A stretch of DNA of 64,000 bases from positions 1 to 64,000 of the forward strand of contig JANSXA010000001.1 in the NCBI GenBank assembly GCA_024743175.1, in the 5' to 3' direction. This document shows positions 9,065 to 18,081 of the stretch, in pieces. The position numbers and the translations under genes are program-made. Every line of letters starts with the position of its first letter. The stretch's first letter is position 1. The notes under the pieces are model-generated. The model searched no databases and was not told where the DNA came from. It saw only the letters and a list, made by a program, of their open reading frames with translations. This DNA is from Pseudomonadaceae bacterium (GTDB lineage: Bacteria; Pseudomonadota; Gammaproteobacteria; Pseudomonadales; Azotimanducaceae).

Positions 9065-9946
9065 TCAAACTTCCATGGGCTTAAGCAGCTTAGGCCATGT
9101 TTCCATCGACTGGGCCATGGCTTCACCCATTTCCTCGACAGTCCACGGTGTATCCAGCGCGTCCTTTTCAGCAACAACGTCTACCTGCCACGACAGCAGG
9201 GAAGTGCGATTGCCGCTGACACAGAACTGACGGCCGGTGACTTTGGCAGCATCATTGGTACATAGCCAGACAACTGTGGGTGAGACTTTCTCCGGCGCAA
9301 GCCGTTCTCCAAGATCCGGTACATCGGGCATAATGTCTTCAGTCATGCGGGAAAGTGCTGCCGGAGCGAGCACGTTCACAGTGATGCCGTATTTCATGCC
9401 TTCAAGTGCCAGCACCCGCATGAAACCTGCAATGCCTGCTTTGGCAGCGCCATAGTTTGCCTGTCCGAAGTTGCCAATCAGTCCGGAGGTGGAACTGGTC
9501 ATCACAATTCGCCCGCCTTCGCCCTGGTCTAACATTTGCTGCCACGCATGTTTGGTGACCAGGTAGGTACCGCGCAGGTGGACATCAATGACAATATCCC
9601 ATTCATCATCGCTCATGTTCTTGAATGATTTGTCGCGCAGAATGCCGGCATTGTTGATCAATATGTCCAGGCGACCAAAGTTGTCTACGGCGGTTTTAAC
9701 CATGCCTGCGGCGTCGGCGTCATCAGTCACAGACCCGTAGTGTGCAACCGCAGACCCGCCTGCTGCATTAATTTCGTCAACAACTCCGTCTGCCATACTG
9801 GTGCCGCCGCCGGCGCCGTGGCGATCGCCACCCAGGTCGTTAACTACAACCTGAGCGCCTTCCTGTGCCAGTAATAATGCGTGGGCTCTGCCAAGTCCGC
9901 CGCCTGCACCGGTTACGATGGCAACTTTTCCGTCTAATTGTCCCAT
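9065..9946 (-). CDS. short-chain dehydrogenase of the (3R)-hydroxyacyl-CoA dehydrogenase type
   Basis: A 293-residue NAD(P)-dependent oxidoreductase with TGAGGGLGRAHAL (cofactor loop), NNAG near residue 98, and the catalytic Ser with the YxxxK pair in SSTSGLIGNFGQANYGAAK. The insertion NDLGGDRHGAGGG..MADGVVDEI matches the SDR part of peroxisomal multifunctional enzyme type 2, so the likely reaction is oxidation of 3-hydroxyacyl-CoA to 3-ketoacyl-CoA. It lies 23 bp downstream of an acyl-CoA dehydrogenase on the same strand, so the pair would supply two steps of one beta-oxidation route. The acyl substrate is unknown. Confidence 0.85.
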   Translation of the reverse strand: MGQLDGKVAIVTGAGGGLGRAHALLLAQEGAQVVVNDLGGDRHGAGGGTSMADGVVDEINAAGGSAVAHYGSVTDDADAAGMVKTAVDNFGRLDILINNAGILRDKSFKNMSDDEWDIVIDVHLRGTYLVTKHAWQQMLDQGEGGRIVMTSSTSGLIGNFGQANYGAAKAGIAGFMRVLALEGMKYGITVNVLAPAALSRMTEDIMPDVPDLGERLAPEKVSPTVVWLCTNDAAKVTGRQFCVSGNRTSLLSWQVDVVAEKDALDTPWTVEEMGEAMAQSMETWPKLLKPMEV

Positions 9947-9969
9947 GACTTCTCTCTCCTAGTGGCTGG

Positions 9970-11166
9970 TTAGTATGATCGAGGCATGTCCAGAACATGC
10001 TCGGCAATGTAGCTCAACACAAGATTGGTTGAGATCGGCGCAATCTGATAAAGCCGCGTTTCACGGAATTTGCGCTCGATATGATATTCCTTAGCAAAAG
10101 CGAATCCGCCATGGGTCTGCATACAGACATCTGCTGCTTGCCAGGAGGCTTCTGAGGCGAGCATTTTCGCCATATTAGCCTCAGCGCCGCAAGGCAGGTT
10201 TGCATCAAAACGTTTTGCCGCCTTTTCAACCATCAATGCGGCAGCTTCGACCTGTGTATATGCACGTGCAATCGGAAACTGTACACCCTGATTTTTTCCG
10301 ATTGGACGCCCGAACACTTCGCGGTTACTGGCGTATTGACTTGCTTTATCGATGAAGTAGCGTCCGTCACCGACACACTCTGCACCGATCAACACCCGTT
10401 CGGCGTTCATACCATCAAGAATGACTTTGAAGCCCGCGTCCAGTTCACCAAGCAGATTTTCTGCAGGGATGCGCAGATCATCAAAAAACAGCTCACACGA
10501 ATGGTGATTGATCATGCTCTCTATCGGGTGAATGGTCAGGCCGTTGCCGATGGCCTGGCGTACATCGATGATGAAGGTTGAAAGTCCTCTGCTTTTGCTC
10601 GTTTGTTGCGCTGCCGGACTGGTGCGCGCCAGCAGCAGCATGAGATCTGTGTGTTCGATGCGACTGATCCAGACCTTCTGACCATTGATGACAAATTCAT
10701 CCCCGTCTCGACGGGCAGTAGTCGTGAGCTGGGTGGTGTCGCTGCCGGTGCCGGGTTCAGTGACACCAAAACTCTGCAACCGCAGCTCACCTTTTGCGAT
10801 TTTTGGCAGGTAATACTGCTTCTGCTGTTCACTACCGTGGCGCAACACAGACCCCATGACATACATCTGCGCATGGCAGACACCAGCATGGGCGCCGGAG
10901 CGACAGACTTCTTCCATGACGGCGGCGGCCTCCAGCAGGCCTAGACCGGACCCACCATATTGTGCAGGGATCAGCACGCTGAGAAATCCCGCGCGGGTAA
11001 GTTCATCAACAAAGTCTGCCGGGTAACCCTGCTCGCGGTCCATCTGCAGCCAGTACTCTTCGTTATAGCGGGCGCACAAGCTTCGGACAGCGCTTCTGAT
11101 GGCGTCCAGATCGCTCTGGTTGTCATCTTGCGCTGCTCGGTTTCGATCCTGGGATTCTGATTCCAT
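9970..11166 (-). CDS. acyl-CoA dehydrogenase
   Basis: A 398-residue FAD flavoprotein of the acyl-CoA dehydrogenase family, which makes the alpha,beta double bond of an acyl-CoA. It shows the flavin-contact segment SFGVTEPGTGSDTTQL, VWISRIEHTDL, the mid-domain GERVLIGAECVGDGRY-like helix (AERVLIGAECVGDG), and the C-terminal MQTHGGFAFAKEYHIERKF followed by ETRLYQIAPISTNL. The first 25 residues are polar and could be trimmed. Paired with the SDR downstream. The gene diverges from the secreted-protein operon starting at 11333. Confidence 0.88.
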   Translation of the reverse strand: MESESQDRNRAAQDDNQSDLDAIRSAVRSLCARYNEEYWLQMDREQGYPADFVDELTRAGFLSVLIPAQYGGSGLGLLEAAAVMEEVCRSGAHAGVCHAQMYVMGSVLRHGSEQQKQYYLPKIAKGELRLQSFGVTEPGTGSDTTQLTTTARRDGDEFVINGQKVWISRIEHTDLMLLLARTSPAAQQTSKSRGLSTFIIDVRQAIGNGLTIHPIESMINHHSCELFFDDLRIPAENLLGELDAGFKVILDGMNAERVLIGAECVGDGRYFIDKASQYASNREVFGRPIGKNQGVQFPIARAYTQVEAAALMVEKAAKRFDANLPCGAEANMAKMLASEASWQAADVCMQTHGGFAFAKEYHIERKFRETRLYQIAPISTNLVLSYIAEHVLDMPRSY

Positions 11167-11332
11167 TTAAGCGTCATTTACGGGTGGCGGCGCCATTGTA
11201 TAACCTCCAGGCAATAAACGCAGTCCGCAGCGCTTGACCACTGCTCCAGCTAATGGGACGATCTCAGGCTTTGCAGTTGTCAGACAAGACAATCCAGCGG
11301 AAAAAGCATTTCAGTTTTTTGGGGAGAGGGTG

Positions 11333-12184
11333 ATGCGTCTAAATTTAAAAGTGTTTGGGATGAGTTGGGCCTTGGCGTTGGCGCTGGTAACAGCAAGCGT
11401 TCAGGCAGAGACTTATAAGGCGCCGCGTGGTCCGGATGGTAAACACCCCGACTTGAACGGCATCTGGCAGGCGCTTAACACAGCGAACTACAACCTTGAG
11501 ATGCACACGGCCAGCCACTCGTTGCAGATGCGTGAAGGACCAATGGGTCCCTTACCTGCAGTTAAAACACTGTATCTGGGTGCGGTTGGCGCGGTTCCGC
11601 CAGGTTTAGGTGTTGTGGTTGGGGGTAAAATTCCTTATAAGCCTGAAGCGCTGGCGATCCGCGATGAAAACAAAGCGAACTGGATTGATCGGGATCTTGA
11701 GATCAAATGTTTCCTGCCTGGTGTGCCTCGGGCGACCTACATGCCACAGCCGTTCCAGATTTTTCAGAGTGAAGATTCCGTATTTATTGCTTACCAGTAT
11801 GCGGGCGCTACGCGGGAAATTTATATGGAAGACCCAGGCGAAGCTCCGGTAGACAGCTGGATGGGTTGGTCTCATGGCACCTGGGAGGGTGATACCCTGG
11901 TTGTGAAAGTCACCGGTCAGCTGGACAGCACCTGGTTTGATCGCTCAGGCAATCACCACAGCGCCTTCATGACCGTGACAGAGCGGTACACACCAATGTC
12001 AGATAACCATCTGATGTATGAAGCGACCATTGACGATCCGGTAACCTTCACTGAGCCGTGGACAATCCGCATGCCGTTGTATCGTCGTATGGAACCCAAT
12101 GCACAGCTGCTGGAATTCCGCTGCGTCGAATTTGTTGAAGAACTGATGTACGGCGAATGGCGTCGCGAACCGCTGCCACGATAA
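11333..12184 (+). CDS. exported protein of unknown function (paralogue 1)
   Basis: A 283-residue protein with a signal peptide (MRLNLKVFGMSWALALALV to VQAE). I chose ATG 11333, which has a GGAGAGGG site directly upstream; the frame itself is open from 11234. The mature part opens with RGPDGKHPDLNGIWQ and ends with a block SWMGWSHGTWEGDTLVVKV, then a VTERYTP segment, an EATIDDPVTFTEPW segment and EFRCVEFVEE. The same blocks recur in the next gene, so the two are paralogues. This family is common but uncharacterised in proteobacteria and acidobacteria, and I cannot assign a reaction. Confidence 0.8.
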   Translation: MRLNLKVFGMSWALALALVTASVQAETYKAPRGPDGKHPDLNGIWQALNTANYNLEMHTASHSLQMREGPMGPLPAVKTLYLGAVGAVPPGLGVVVGGKIPYKPEALAIRDENKANWIDRDLEIKCFLPGVPRATYMPQPFQIFQSEDSVFIAYQYAGATREIYMEDPGEAPVDSWMGWSHGTWEGDTLVVKVTGQLDSTWFDRSGNHHSAFMTVTERYTPMSDNHLMYEATIDDPVTFTEPWTIRMPLYRRMEPNAQLLEFRCVEFVEELMYGEWRREPLPR

Positions 12185-12213
12185 ACATTTGCTGCCCTAA
12201 GCAGGTGTTGCGT

Positions 12214-13308
12214 ATGCAAAGAATCAAGGCTCTATTGTTCAACGGCGCACCGCTGCGCGCCGTTGTACTGTTACCTTTTTGGTTTTTGTTGCTCGGTTTC
12301 AACGCCCAGGCCAGCGAGCTGCCTCGCACGGCAGAGGGTAAGCCAGACTTAACCGGGACCTATAACGTGGCTACTTTGACGCCGTTACAGCGTCCGGTGG
12401 AGTTTGGCAACAAACTGCTGATGACCCGCGAAGAAGCTGACGCGATTGCAGCAGAAGTTGCTGCAGTAAAAGCTGCGGATAACGAGCTCAGTGACCCTGA
12501 TCGCGAAGCGCCCCCTGCGGGTGGTGATGGTTCAGCTGGCGCGGCTGGAAATGTAGGCGGGTACAACACCTTCTGGATCGACAATGGCGATTCCGCCGTG
12601 GAGGTGGATGGTAAATTTCGTACTTCAATCATCACTTACCCGGAAAACGGACGCCGTCCGGAGATGACGCCAGCCAACCGAAAACGCATGGCACAATATT
12701 ATCGCCTGTTCGGCCAGAACACCGGCACCGCCTGGTGGCTGGGTCAACCTGGACCAGGTCCCTACGATCATATGGAAATGCGCCCTAATGGTGAACGCTG
12801 CCTGTTGAGCTTTGGCTCTACCAGTGGTCCGCCGATGCTTCCAGCGTTGTACAACAACATGAAGCGCATTGTGCAAACTGATGAGCACGTCATGATTCTG
12901 GCTGAAATGATTCACGATGCCCGGATCATTCGCCTGAACAGCAAACATACGCCGGAACACATCCGCAGCTGGATGGGTGACTCAATCGGTCACTGGGAAG
13001 GGGACACCCTGGTGGTGGATACGCGGAACTTCCGCGAGCGACCTGCGCTGTCCGGAGCGACACAGGATCTGCATGTGGTTGAACGATTTACCCTGCAGCC
13101 CGACGGTAACCTGCACTACGAATTTACCGTAGATGATCCCAGTGCCTGGCAGGAACCCTGGTCAGGTGAATACCCCTGGCCGGCGTCAAATGACAAAGTT
13201 TACGAGTATGCCTGCCACGAAGGTAACTATGCGTTGGGTAACATCATGCGGGGCGCACGCGTCCTGGAGCAGGATGTCGAAAGTGCACAGACCAGTAGTG
13301 GTGGATAA
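12214..13308 (+). CDS. exported protein of unknown function (paralogue 2)
   Basis: A 364-residue protein with a signal peptide ending near NAQA (start ATG 12214, 29 bp after the previous stop). The mature part begins ELPRTAEGKPDLTGTYNV. Its second half carries SWMGDSIGHWEGDTLVVDT, VVERFTLQPDGNLHYEFTV and DDPSAWQEPWSG, aligning block for block with its upstream neighbour. It has an extra alanine-rich stretch near residues 85-105. It is probably periplasmic and probably cotranscribed with the genes on either side. The function is unknown. Confidence 0.8.
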   Translation: MQRIKALLFNGAPLRAVVLLPFWFLLLGFNAQASELPRTAEGKPDLTGTYNVATLTPLQRPVEFGNKLLMTREEADAIAAEVAAVKAADNELSDPDREAPPAGGDGSAGAAGNVGGYNTFWIDNGDSAVEVDGKFRTSIITYPENGRRPEMTPANRKRMAQYYRLFGQNTGTAWWLGQPGPGPYDHMEMRPNGERCLLSFGSTSGPPMLPALYNNMKRIVQTDEHVMILAEMIHDARIIRLNSKHTPEHIRSWMGDSIGHWEGDTLVVDTRNFRERPALSGATQDLHVVERFTLQPDGNLHYEFTVDDPSAWQEPWSGEYPWPASNDKVYEYACHEGNYALGNIMRGARVLEQDVESAQTSSGG

Positions 13309-13390
13309 TTGCAACCTTCAACCCGAAGGATTGTTTGAGTATGATGAGGGTATGCAAAGCGTTCCTCAAAGCAAGGAAGGAGTATTGAAA

Positions 13391-13822
13391 GTGTTTTCAA
13401 TTAAACAAGTAGTCGCAGTCGCTGGCCTGGCCGGCCTGATGCTCAGTTCAACCCAATCGTGGTCACACCACGCCTTTGGTGCTGAATTTGATCCTAACAG
13501 ACCATTGGTTCTGCGCGGCCCTGTGACGAAGGTGGAATGGGTTAACCCCCATGCCTGGATACACATGGAGCACACCACTGAATCCGGTGAAAAGCAAAGC
13601 TGGATGGTGGAGGGTGGTACACCTAACACGCTGCTGCGTCGAGGTCTGAGTCGCAAGTCGCTGATGCCCGGCACAGTGATTGTGGTTGACGGATATCAGT
13701 CGAAAGACCGTTCCCAGCGAGCCAATGGCCGTGACGTGACCTTCGAAGATGGCAGCAAAATCTTCATGGGTTCTTCAGGCACCGGCGCGCCAAAAGATGG
13801 TCGGGATGCATCCGAACGTTAA
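13391..13822 (+). CDS. exported DUF6152-like protein
   Basis: A 143-residue exported protein. The start is most likely GTG 13391, eight bases after an AAGGAG site; TTG 13385 is too close to that site, and the frame is open from 13133. A signal peptide (IKQVVAVAGLAGLMLSS) is followed by SWSHHAFGAEFDPNRPLVL and VTKVEWVNPHAWIHME, the pattern of the DUF6152 family. Such proteins recur beside the two paralogues upstream, so the three probably act together in the periplasm. The C-terminal tail is polar. The function is unknown. A strong terminator follows. Confidence 0.78.
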   Translation: MFSIKQVVAVAGLAGLMLSSTQSWSHHAFGAEFDPNRPLVLRGPVTKVEWVNPHAWIHMEHTTESGEKQSWMVEGGTPNTLLRRGLSRKSLMPGTVIVVDGYQSKDRSQRANGRDVTFEDGSKIFMGSSGTGAPKDGRDASER

Positions 13823-13843
13823 ACTCTGGGTTTAATGTCTAAG

Positions 13844-13871
13844 AAAAAGCCGGGTTAACCCCGGCTTTTTT
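13844..13871. terminator. bidirectional rho-independent terminator
   Basis: An 11-bp stem AAAAAGCCGGG / CCCGGCTTTTT with a 5-base loop (TTAAC), flanked by A and T runs so that it can act in both directions. It separates the rightward exported-protein operon from the leftward hybrid kinase gene. Confidence 0.88.
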
Positions 13872-13902
13872 GTGCGTGATACCTGAAAGAACTTACAGGT
13901 GT

Positions 13903-16290
13903 TCAGCCGTCTGCAGTCTCTTCTGATCTCGTCAGGTCTGCCACCGCTGCAAGCATATCGTCGATGCTGAACGGCTTCTGCAGGTAGCGGTTCACTCCCA
14001 GTTTTGTCAGGGCTTTGCTGTCTGTACTCTGTGTGTAGGCAGTGATGTAGATAACCGGCAACTCACTGTTAAAGGTGCGCAATTTCTGGATCAGCTCAAC
14101 GCCGGTAATCAGCGGCATGGAACCGTCTGTGAGCAGCAGGGCCACATCGTCGATATTGCGTTCCAGGTAATCTAATGCCTGGGGACTTTCAGTGAAGACC
14201 AGGGTTGGATAGCCTTTATCGCGCAGCACTTCGCCGATGAAATTGGCGACAGACACTTCATCATCTACCACCACAATGCGGCCACTCATCTGCGGTGCCG
14301 GTACCTGCAGCAGTTGCTCCTGCGCAGCATCCACAGTAGCAGTCGGCAGGTAGATGCCAAAACTTGTACCTTTACCCGCAGTGCTTTCGACAGTGAGATG
14401 TCCGTGGTGTTCGTGTACCAGGTTGTTAATCATCCACAAGCCGAAACCCGTGCCTTGCCCCGGCTCTCGGGTGGTGAAATACATTTCGAAAACTTTTGCC
14501 ATCAGTTCTTCGGAGATGCCATGGCCATCGTCTGTGACACGAATAACAACGTTACCCGGGGAGATCGGCTCGCCGCAGGTGTGGCAGAGTGCAGGCCGGG
14601 TTTCCTCAAAAACGTTAATTGCAATTCGCCCGTTGCCGTTGATGGCATCTCTGGCATTAATGAGGAGATTGATGACCACCTGCTGAATCTGCACAGGATC
14701 AACGATAACTGCCGGCAAAGGGTCTGCAAACTCGGTGTCGATGGTAATCGAAGCGGGAATCGCAGCACGCAACATGCGTGAGACATCGGAGATGGTTTCG
14801 CGGATATCAACTGGGTGCGCTTCTCCGCGTTGCGCCCGGGTGAAGGTTAACATCTGAGAAATCAGGTCCCGTGCACGATGACCGGCGGTTACCACTTCTC
14901 CCAGATATTGATCCACCTGATCTTCAGTCAGGCGTGCGCGGGCATTCATGATGAGTTCAGCGTAGCCGATGATGCTGGCGAGGATATTATTAAAATCATG
15001 CGCAATGCCGCCAGCAACCTGGCCGATGGCCTCCATGCGACCCGCCTGCTGCATCTGTTCCTGCAGGGTCAGACGATCCTGCTCAGCGCGACGTTCGTGG
15101 GTACGGTCGCGCAGGGTTGCAATCATGCACTGCTCACCTTCAAGCTCCAGCTGGCGGGCGCGTACCTCGAAGAAGCGTGCCTCGCCTTGCACATCGCGCT
15201 CAAAAATCCAGTCGAAGTGTTCGGGGTTGGCAGCAAGACCGAGAATGAAATCACTGCGTGATTGCTGCTCTGTCCATAGAAAACTGTCATAGCGATCATC
15301 GGTAACACCCATCACCGCACAGATATTCTCAAAGTTTGGATTGCGCTCAATGATCAGGCCATCTTCGATACGGGCAATAAAAACAGCGTCCGGGCTGTCG
15401 ACAAACAGACTGTGAAATTTCCGTTGGCTCTGATGCAGTGCCTGGCGGGTACGTCGGGTTTCCGTGACGTCACGGATCACGCCATAGGTGCCGATAAACT
15501 TACCCGGTGAATCAGCTGAACCACCGTCGTAAAGGCCTATCGCTGACAGTTCAAGGGTATGCTGGTTGCCAACGCTTGAAGTGTAAGTGAACTCTTCGCC
15601 AACCGTCGCACGTATGCCGGTTCGACGTTCGTTGAAGTGGTGCTGCAGCTGATCAACCAGATGCGCTCTGCCGACAAACAGATGTTGCCAGTCCGTCTGC
15701 GTGAGGCTGTTGTAATCCGCATCAAAAACGCCATCGAGCTGGTGATTCAGGTATCTGAACTGCCCTTTTTCATCGAGCATGTAGATGAGGTCTGGAGAGG
15801 CATTCAGCAGGAACTGATACAGCCGTGCATTGCTGGCTGCTTCCAGCTGCATGCTTTTGTTTTCCTGTTCCAGCTGAAAGGCTGACAAGGCGTTGGCAAC
15901 ACTGGTGACCAGTTCGGGTACCTGAAACGGCTTGCGCAGATAATCGTAGGCGCCGAGTTTCAGAATCGGGGCAATGGTTGAGAGTTCGCTCTCGCCTGAG
16001 AGCACAACAGTCTTGACCGCTAAACCCTGGGTTTTGATAGCGTGTAGAACATCAACACCCATCAGATCCGGAATATGCAGATCTAAAATGAGCACCTGAT
16101 AAGGATTGCCTTCAGCATGAGCGTTGCGCAGTCGCGCGAGCCCGTCCTGCCCGGTGGTGGCGACGTCAGCTGGGTAATTGTGGGCCGCCAGAACGTCCCT
16201 TACACTGCGGCCGTGAACAACATCGTCATCGACTATGAGTATGTGCAGCGTGAACCTCGCTGGTAACACATTTCTTGAAAGGCTAAGCAT
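13903..16290 (-). CDS. hybrid sensor histidine kinase (REC-PAS-PAS-HisKA-HATPase-REC)
   Basis: A 795-residue cytoplasmic kinase from ATG 16290 (the frame is open to 16410). Order: receiver domain (about 15-130, phosphoacceptor D70 in VLILDLHIPD), PAS (about 155-275), PAS (about 285-400), HisKA with H431 in GGIAHDFNNILASIIG, ATPase domain with NLLINARDAI, DDGHGI and GTGFGLWMI, then a second receiver (about 675-790) with TDGSMP and the conserved YLQKPF. The ATPase domain carries a CHTCG pair ahead of the DDGHG box, which may bind metal or sense redox. No membrane segment is visible. No separate output regulator is adjacent. It diverges from rmuC. Confidence 0.9.
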   Translation of the reverse strand: MLSLSRNVLPARFTLHILIVDDDVVHGRSVRDVLAAHNYPADVATTGQDGLARLRNAHAEGNPYQVLILDLHIPDLMGVDVLHAIKTQGLAVKTVVLSGESELSTIAPILKLGAYDYLRKPFQVPELVTSVANALSAFQLEQENKSMQLEAASNARLYQFLLNASPDLIYMLDEKGQFRYLNHQLDGVFDADYNSLTQTDWQHLFVGRAHLVDQLQHHFNERRTGIRATVGEEFTYTSSVGNQHTLELSAIGLYDGGSADSPGKFIGTYGVIRDVTETRRTRQALHQSQRKFHSLFVDSPDAVFIARIEDGLIIERNPNFENICAVMGVTDDRYDSFLWTEQQSRSDFILGLAANPEHFDWIFERDVQGEARFFEVRARQLELEGEQCMIATLRDRTHERRAEQDRLTLQEQMQQAGRMEAIGQVAGGIAHDFNNILASIIGYAELIMNARARLTEDQVDQYLGEVVTAGHRARDLISQMLTFTRAQRGEAHPVDIRETISDVSRMLRAAIPASITIDTEFADPLPAVIVDPVQIQQVVINLLINARDAINGNGRIAINVFEETRPALCHTCGEPISPGNVVIRVTDDGHGISEELMAKVFEMYFTTREPGQGTGFGLWMINNLVHEHHGHLTVESTAGKGTSFGIYLPTATVDAAQEQLLQVPAPQMSGRIVVVDDEVSVANFIGEVLRDKGYPTLVFTESPQALDYLERNIDDVALLLTDGSMPLITGVELIQKLRTFNSELPVIYITAYTQSTDSKALTKLGVNRYLQKPFSIDDMLAAVADLTRSEETADG

Positions 16291-16308
16291 ACTCGTAATG
16301 CCCTGGGT

Positions 16309-17715
16309 TTGGGAGTCTTGCTGGGCGTCGTCTGTCCGTTTTGGAAAGAGGAGAACGAAGCCATCGAACAAATAGCAACCGCGCTGGCTACCTGGCTGCA
16401 CCAGCTGCATCCCGGCTGGCTGATTTTCTCCGGATTACTGGTGGGAGCGCTGTCTGCATATCTGTTTGCGCGGCGTAGATTTGATCACCTGCACCATGCA
16501 GCGCTGGCTGATATGAGCGCGCTGGAGGCTGCAACTGATGCACAGAACGCCGCCTACCAGGAGCAATTGCAATCTTATCGTGAGCAGATGGATACGTTAC
16601 GGCAACAGTTCAGTGACGCTCAGACAGCTGCGGCTACCGCAGCGGTGCGTCTGGATGAAACCAGCAAACACTTCAACGAGCGCGAACAGTTATTAAAGCA
16701 GAACAGCCTGCAGCTGCAGCAGGAATTTGAACGTCTTGCGACAAAGGTTTTTGCCACCCAGGAAGCCAGACAGACCTCTTCGCTGGTGCAGGTCATGGGT
16801 CCGCTGCGCGAACAGCTGGGTGAATTCAAGGCGCGGGTTGAAGAGGTCTACCATGCTGACATCAAAGAGCGGGCTACGTTACTGGGTGAAGTGAAAAATC
16901 TGCAACAAGCCAGTGAACGGATAAACGCTGAAGCCGAAAACCTGACCGCCGCGCTGAAGGGTGATAAGAAGCTGCAGGGTAACTGGGGCGAGCTGGTGCT
17001 TGAACGGGTGTTGGAGAACTCCGGGCTGCGCAGAGACCATGAATATTTTGTGCAGAGCAGCGAACGCAACCAGGCAGGCGACCTGAAACGTCCCGATGTC
17101 GTTGTCAGGCTGCCGGAGCAAAGGGATGTGGTCGTGGATGCGAAAGTCAGCCTGAACGCCTATGAGCAGGCACACACAGAAACGGATGATCAGAATCGCG
17201 ATCGGTTTTTGAAAACCCATGCGAACAATCTGCGCAGCCATGTGAAGCGTTTATCGGAACAGGACTACGACCAGCTGCCTAACGTGCGCTCACTGGATTT
17301 TGTGTTGTTGTTTGTGCCGATTGAGTCTGCCTTTGCCAGTGCCATGAAAACTGACGAGAATCTGTTTAATGATGCGTTTAATCAACGCATAGTCATTGTC
17401 AGCCCAACCACGCTGATGATGACCCTGCGTATCATCAATAACGTCTGGCGGGTTGAAAAACAGGGTGACAATGCCCAGGAGATTGCCCAGCGAGCCGGTG
17501 CACTCTATGACAAGTTGCGGCTGCTGGTTGACGACCTGGAGGCGCTTGGGCGGCAGCTGCAAACTGTGGAGCGTACCTTTGATGTGATGCAGAACCGGCT
17601 GGTATCCGGCAAAGGTAATCTGGTGCGTCAGGTTGAGCAGCTGCGCGAATTAGGCGCGGTGGTGAAGAAACCGATTTCTGCCAAGTTGCTTGATTCAATT
17701 CCTGAGGAAGAATGA
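16309..17715 (+). CDS. rmuC: DNA recombination protein RmuC
   Basis: RmuC is an inner-membrane-anchored protein with a PD-(D/E)XK-like domain that limits inversions at short inverted repeats. The product has an N-terminal membrane helix (WLIFSGLLVGALSAYLFA), a long coiled coil (about 55-190), and the conserved core LKGDKKLQGNWGELVLERVL, then PDVVVRLPEQRDVVVDAKVS, and VLLFVPIESAFASAM. No ATG exists near the front. TTG 16309 and TTG 16318 are candidates, and the best Shine-Dalgarno (AGAGGAG near 16348) has no normal start codon behind it. The start is therefore uncertain by about 15 residues. Confidence 0.92.
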   Translation: MGVLLGVVCPFWKEENEAIEQIATALATWLHQLHPGWLIFSGLLVGALSAYLFARRRFDHLHHAALADMSALEAATDAQNAAYQEQLQSYREQMDTLRQQFSDAQTAAATAAVRLDETSKHFNEREQLLKQNSLQLQQEFERLATKVFATQEARQTSSLVQVMGPLREQLGEFKARVEEVYHADIKERATLLGEVKNLQQASERINAEAENLTAALKGDKKLQGNWGELVLERVLENSGLRRDHEYFVQSSERNQAGDLKRPDVVVRLPEQRDVVVDAKVSLNAYEQAHTETDDQNRDRFLKTHANNLRSHVKRLSEQDYDQLPNVRSLDFVLLFVPIESAFASAMKTDENLFNDAFNQRIVIVSPTTLMMTLRIINNVWRVEKQGDNAQEIAQRAGALYDKLRLLVDDLEALGRQLQTVERTFDVMQNRLVSGKGNLVRQVEQLRELGAVVKKPISAKLLDSIPEEE

Positions 17716-17836
17716 GGCACGGTTCTCACTATTATCGCTCCGCGGGCGCATGAAACGTCTTAAAGGTCACAGAACACATCTGCAAGACACGGTAAATTTA
17801 CTTCCGTTGTAGAAATGGATTGCGAGAGGAAAGTCT

Positions 17837-18028
17837 ATGCTGGTGTTAACCAGACGAGCCGGCGAATCGATCATGATCGATAACGAAATCGAGCTTAAAG
17901 TTTTAAAGATTCGCGGTAGCCAGGTGCATTTGGGGATAGATGCGCCAAAGAAGTCGACTGTGCATCGCAAGGAAGTATGGTTGCGTATTCACGGTGAACC
18001 CCAGGCGGCGTCCGCGGCAAAAGCCTAA
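17837..18028 (+). CDS. csrA: carbon storage regulator CsrA
   Basis: CsrA is a small dimeric RNA-binding protein that blocks or stabilises target mRNAs at GGA motifs. The 63-residue product starts MLVLTRRAGESIMI with the RNA-contacting L4/R6 region, then IRGSQVHLGIDAPK and VHRKEV, all conserved, followed by a short alanine-rich tail. The ribosome site is GAGAGGAAAG, seven bases before ATG. It stands alone, 121 bp after rmuC, so it probably has its own promoter. Confidence 0.97.
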   Translation: MLVLTRRAGESIMIDNEIELKVLKIRGSQVHLGIDAPKKSTVHRKEVWLRIHGEPQAASAAKA

Positions 18029-18081
18029 CCCATCCCCTCCTTTTTGAAGCCGGGTTCAATCGGTTTCAATTTAAAAATAAT

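Noticed and set aside
11167-11332. Sigma-70 promoter starting at a TTGACC near 11235
   Set aside because: The expected -10 position reads GACGAT, which is too poor to support the call.
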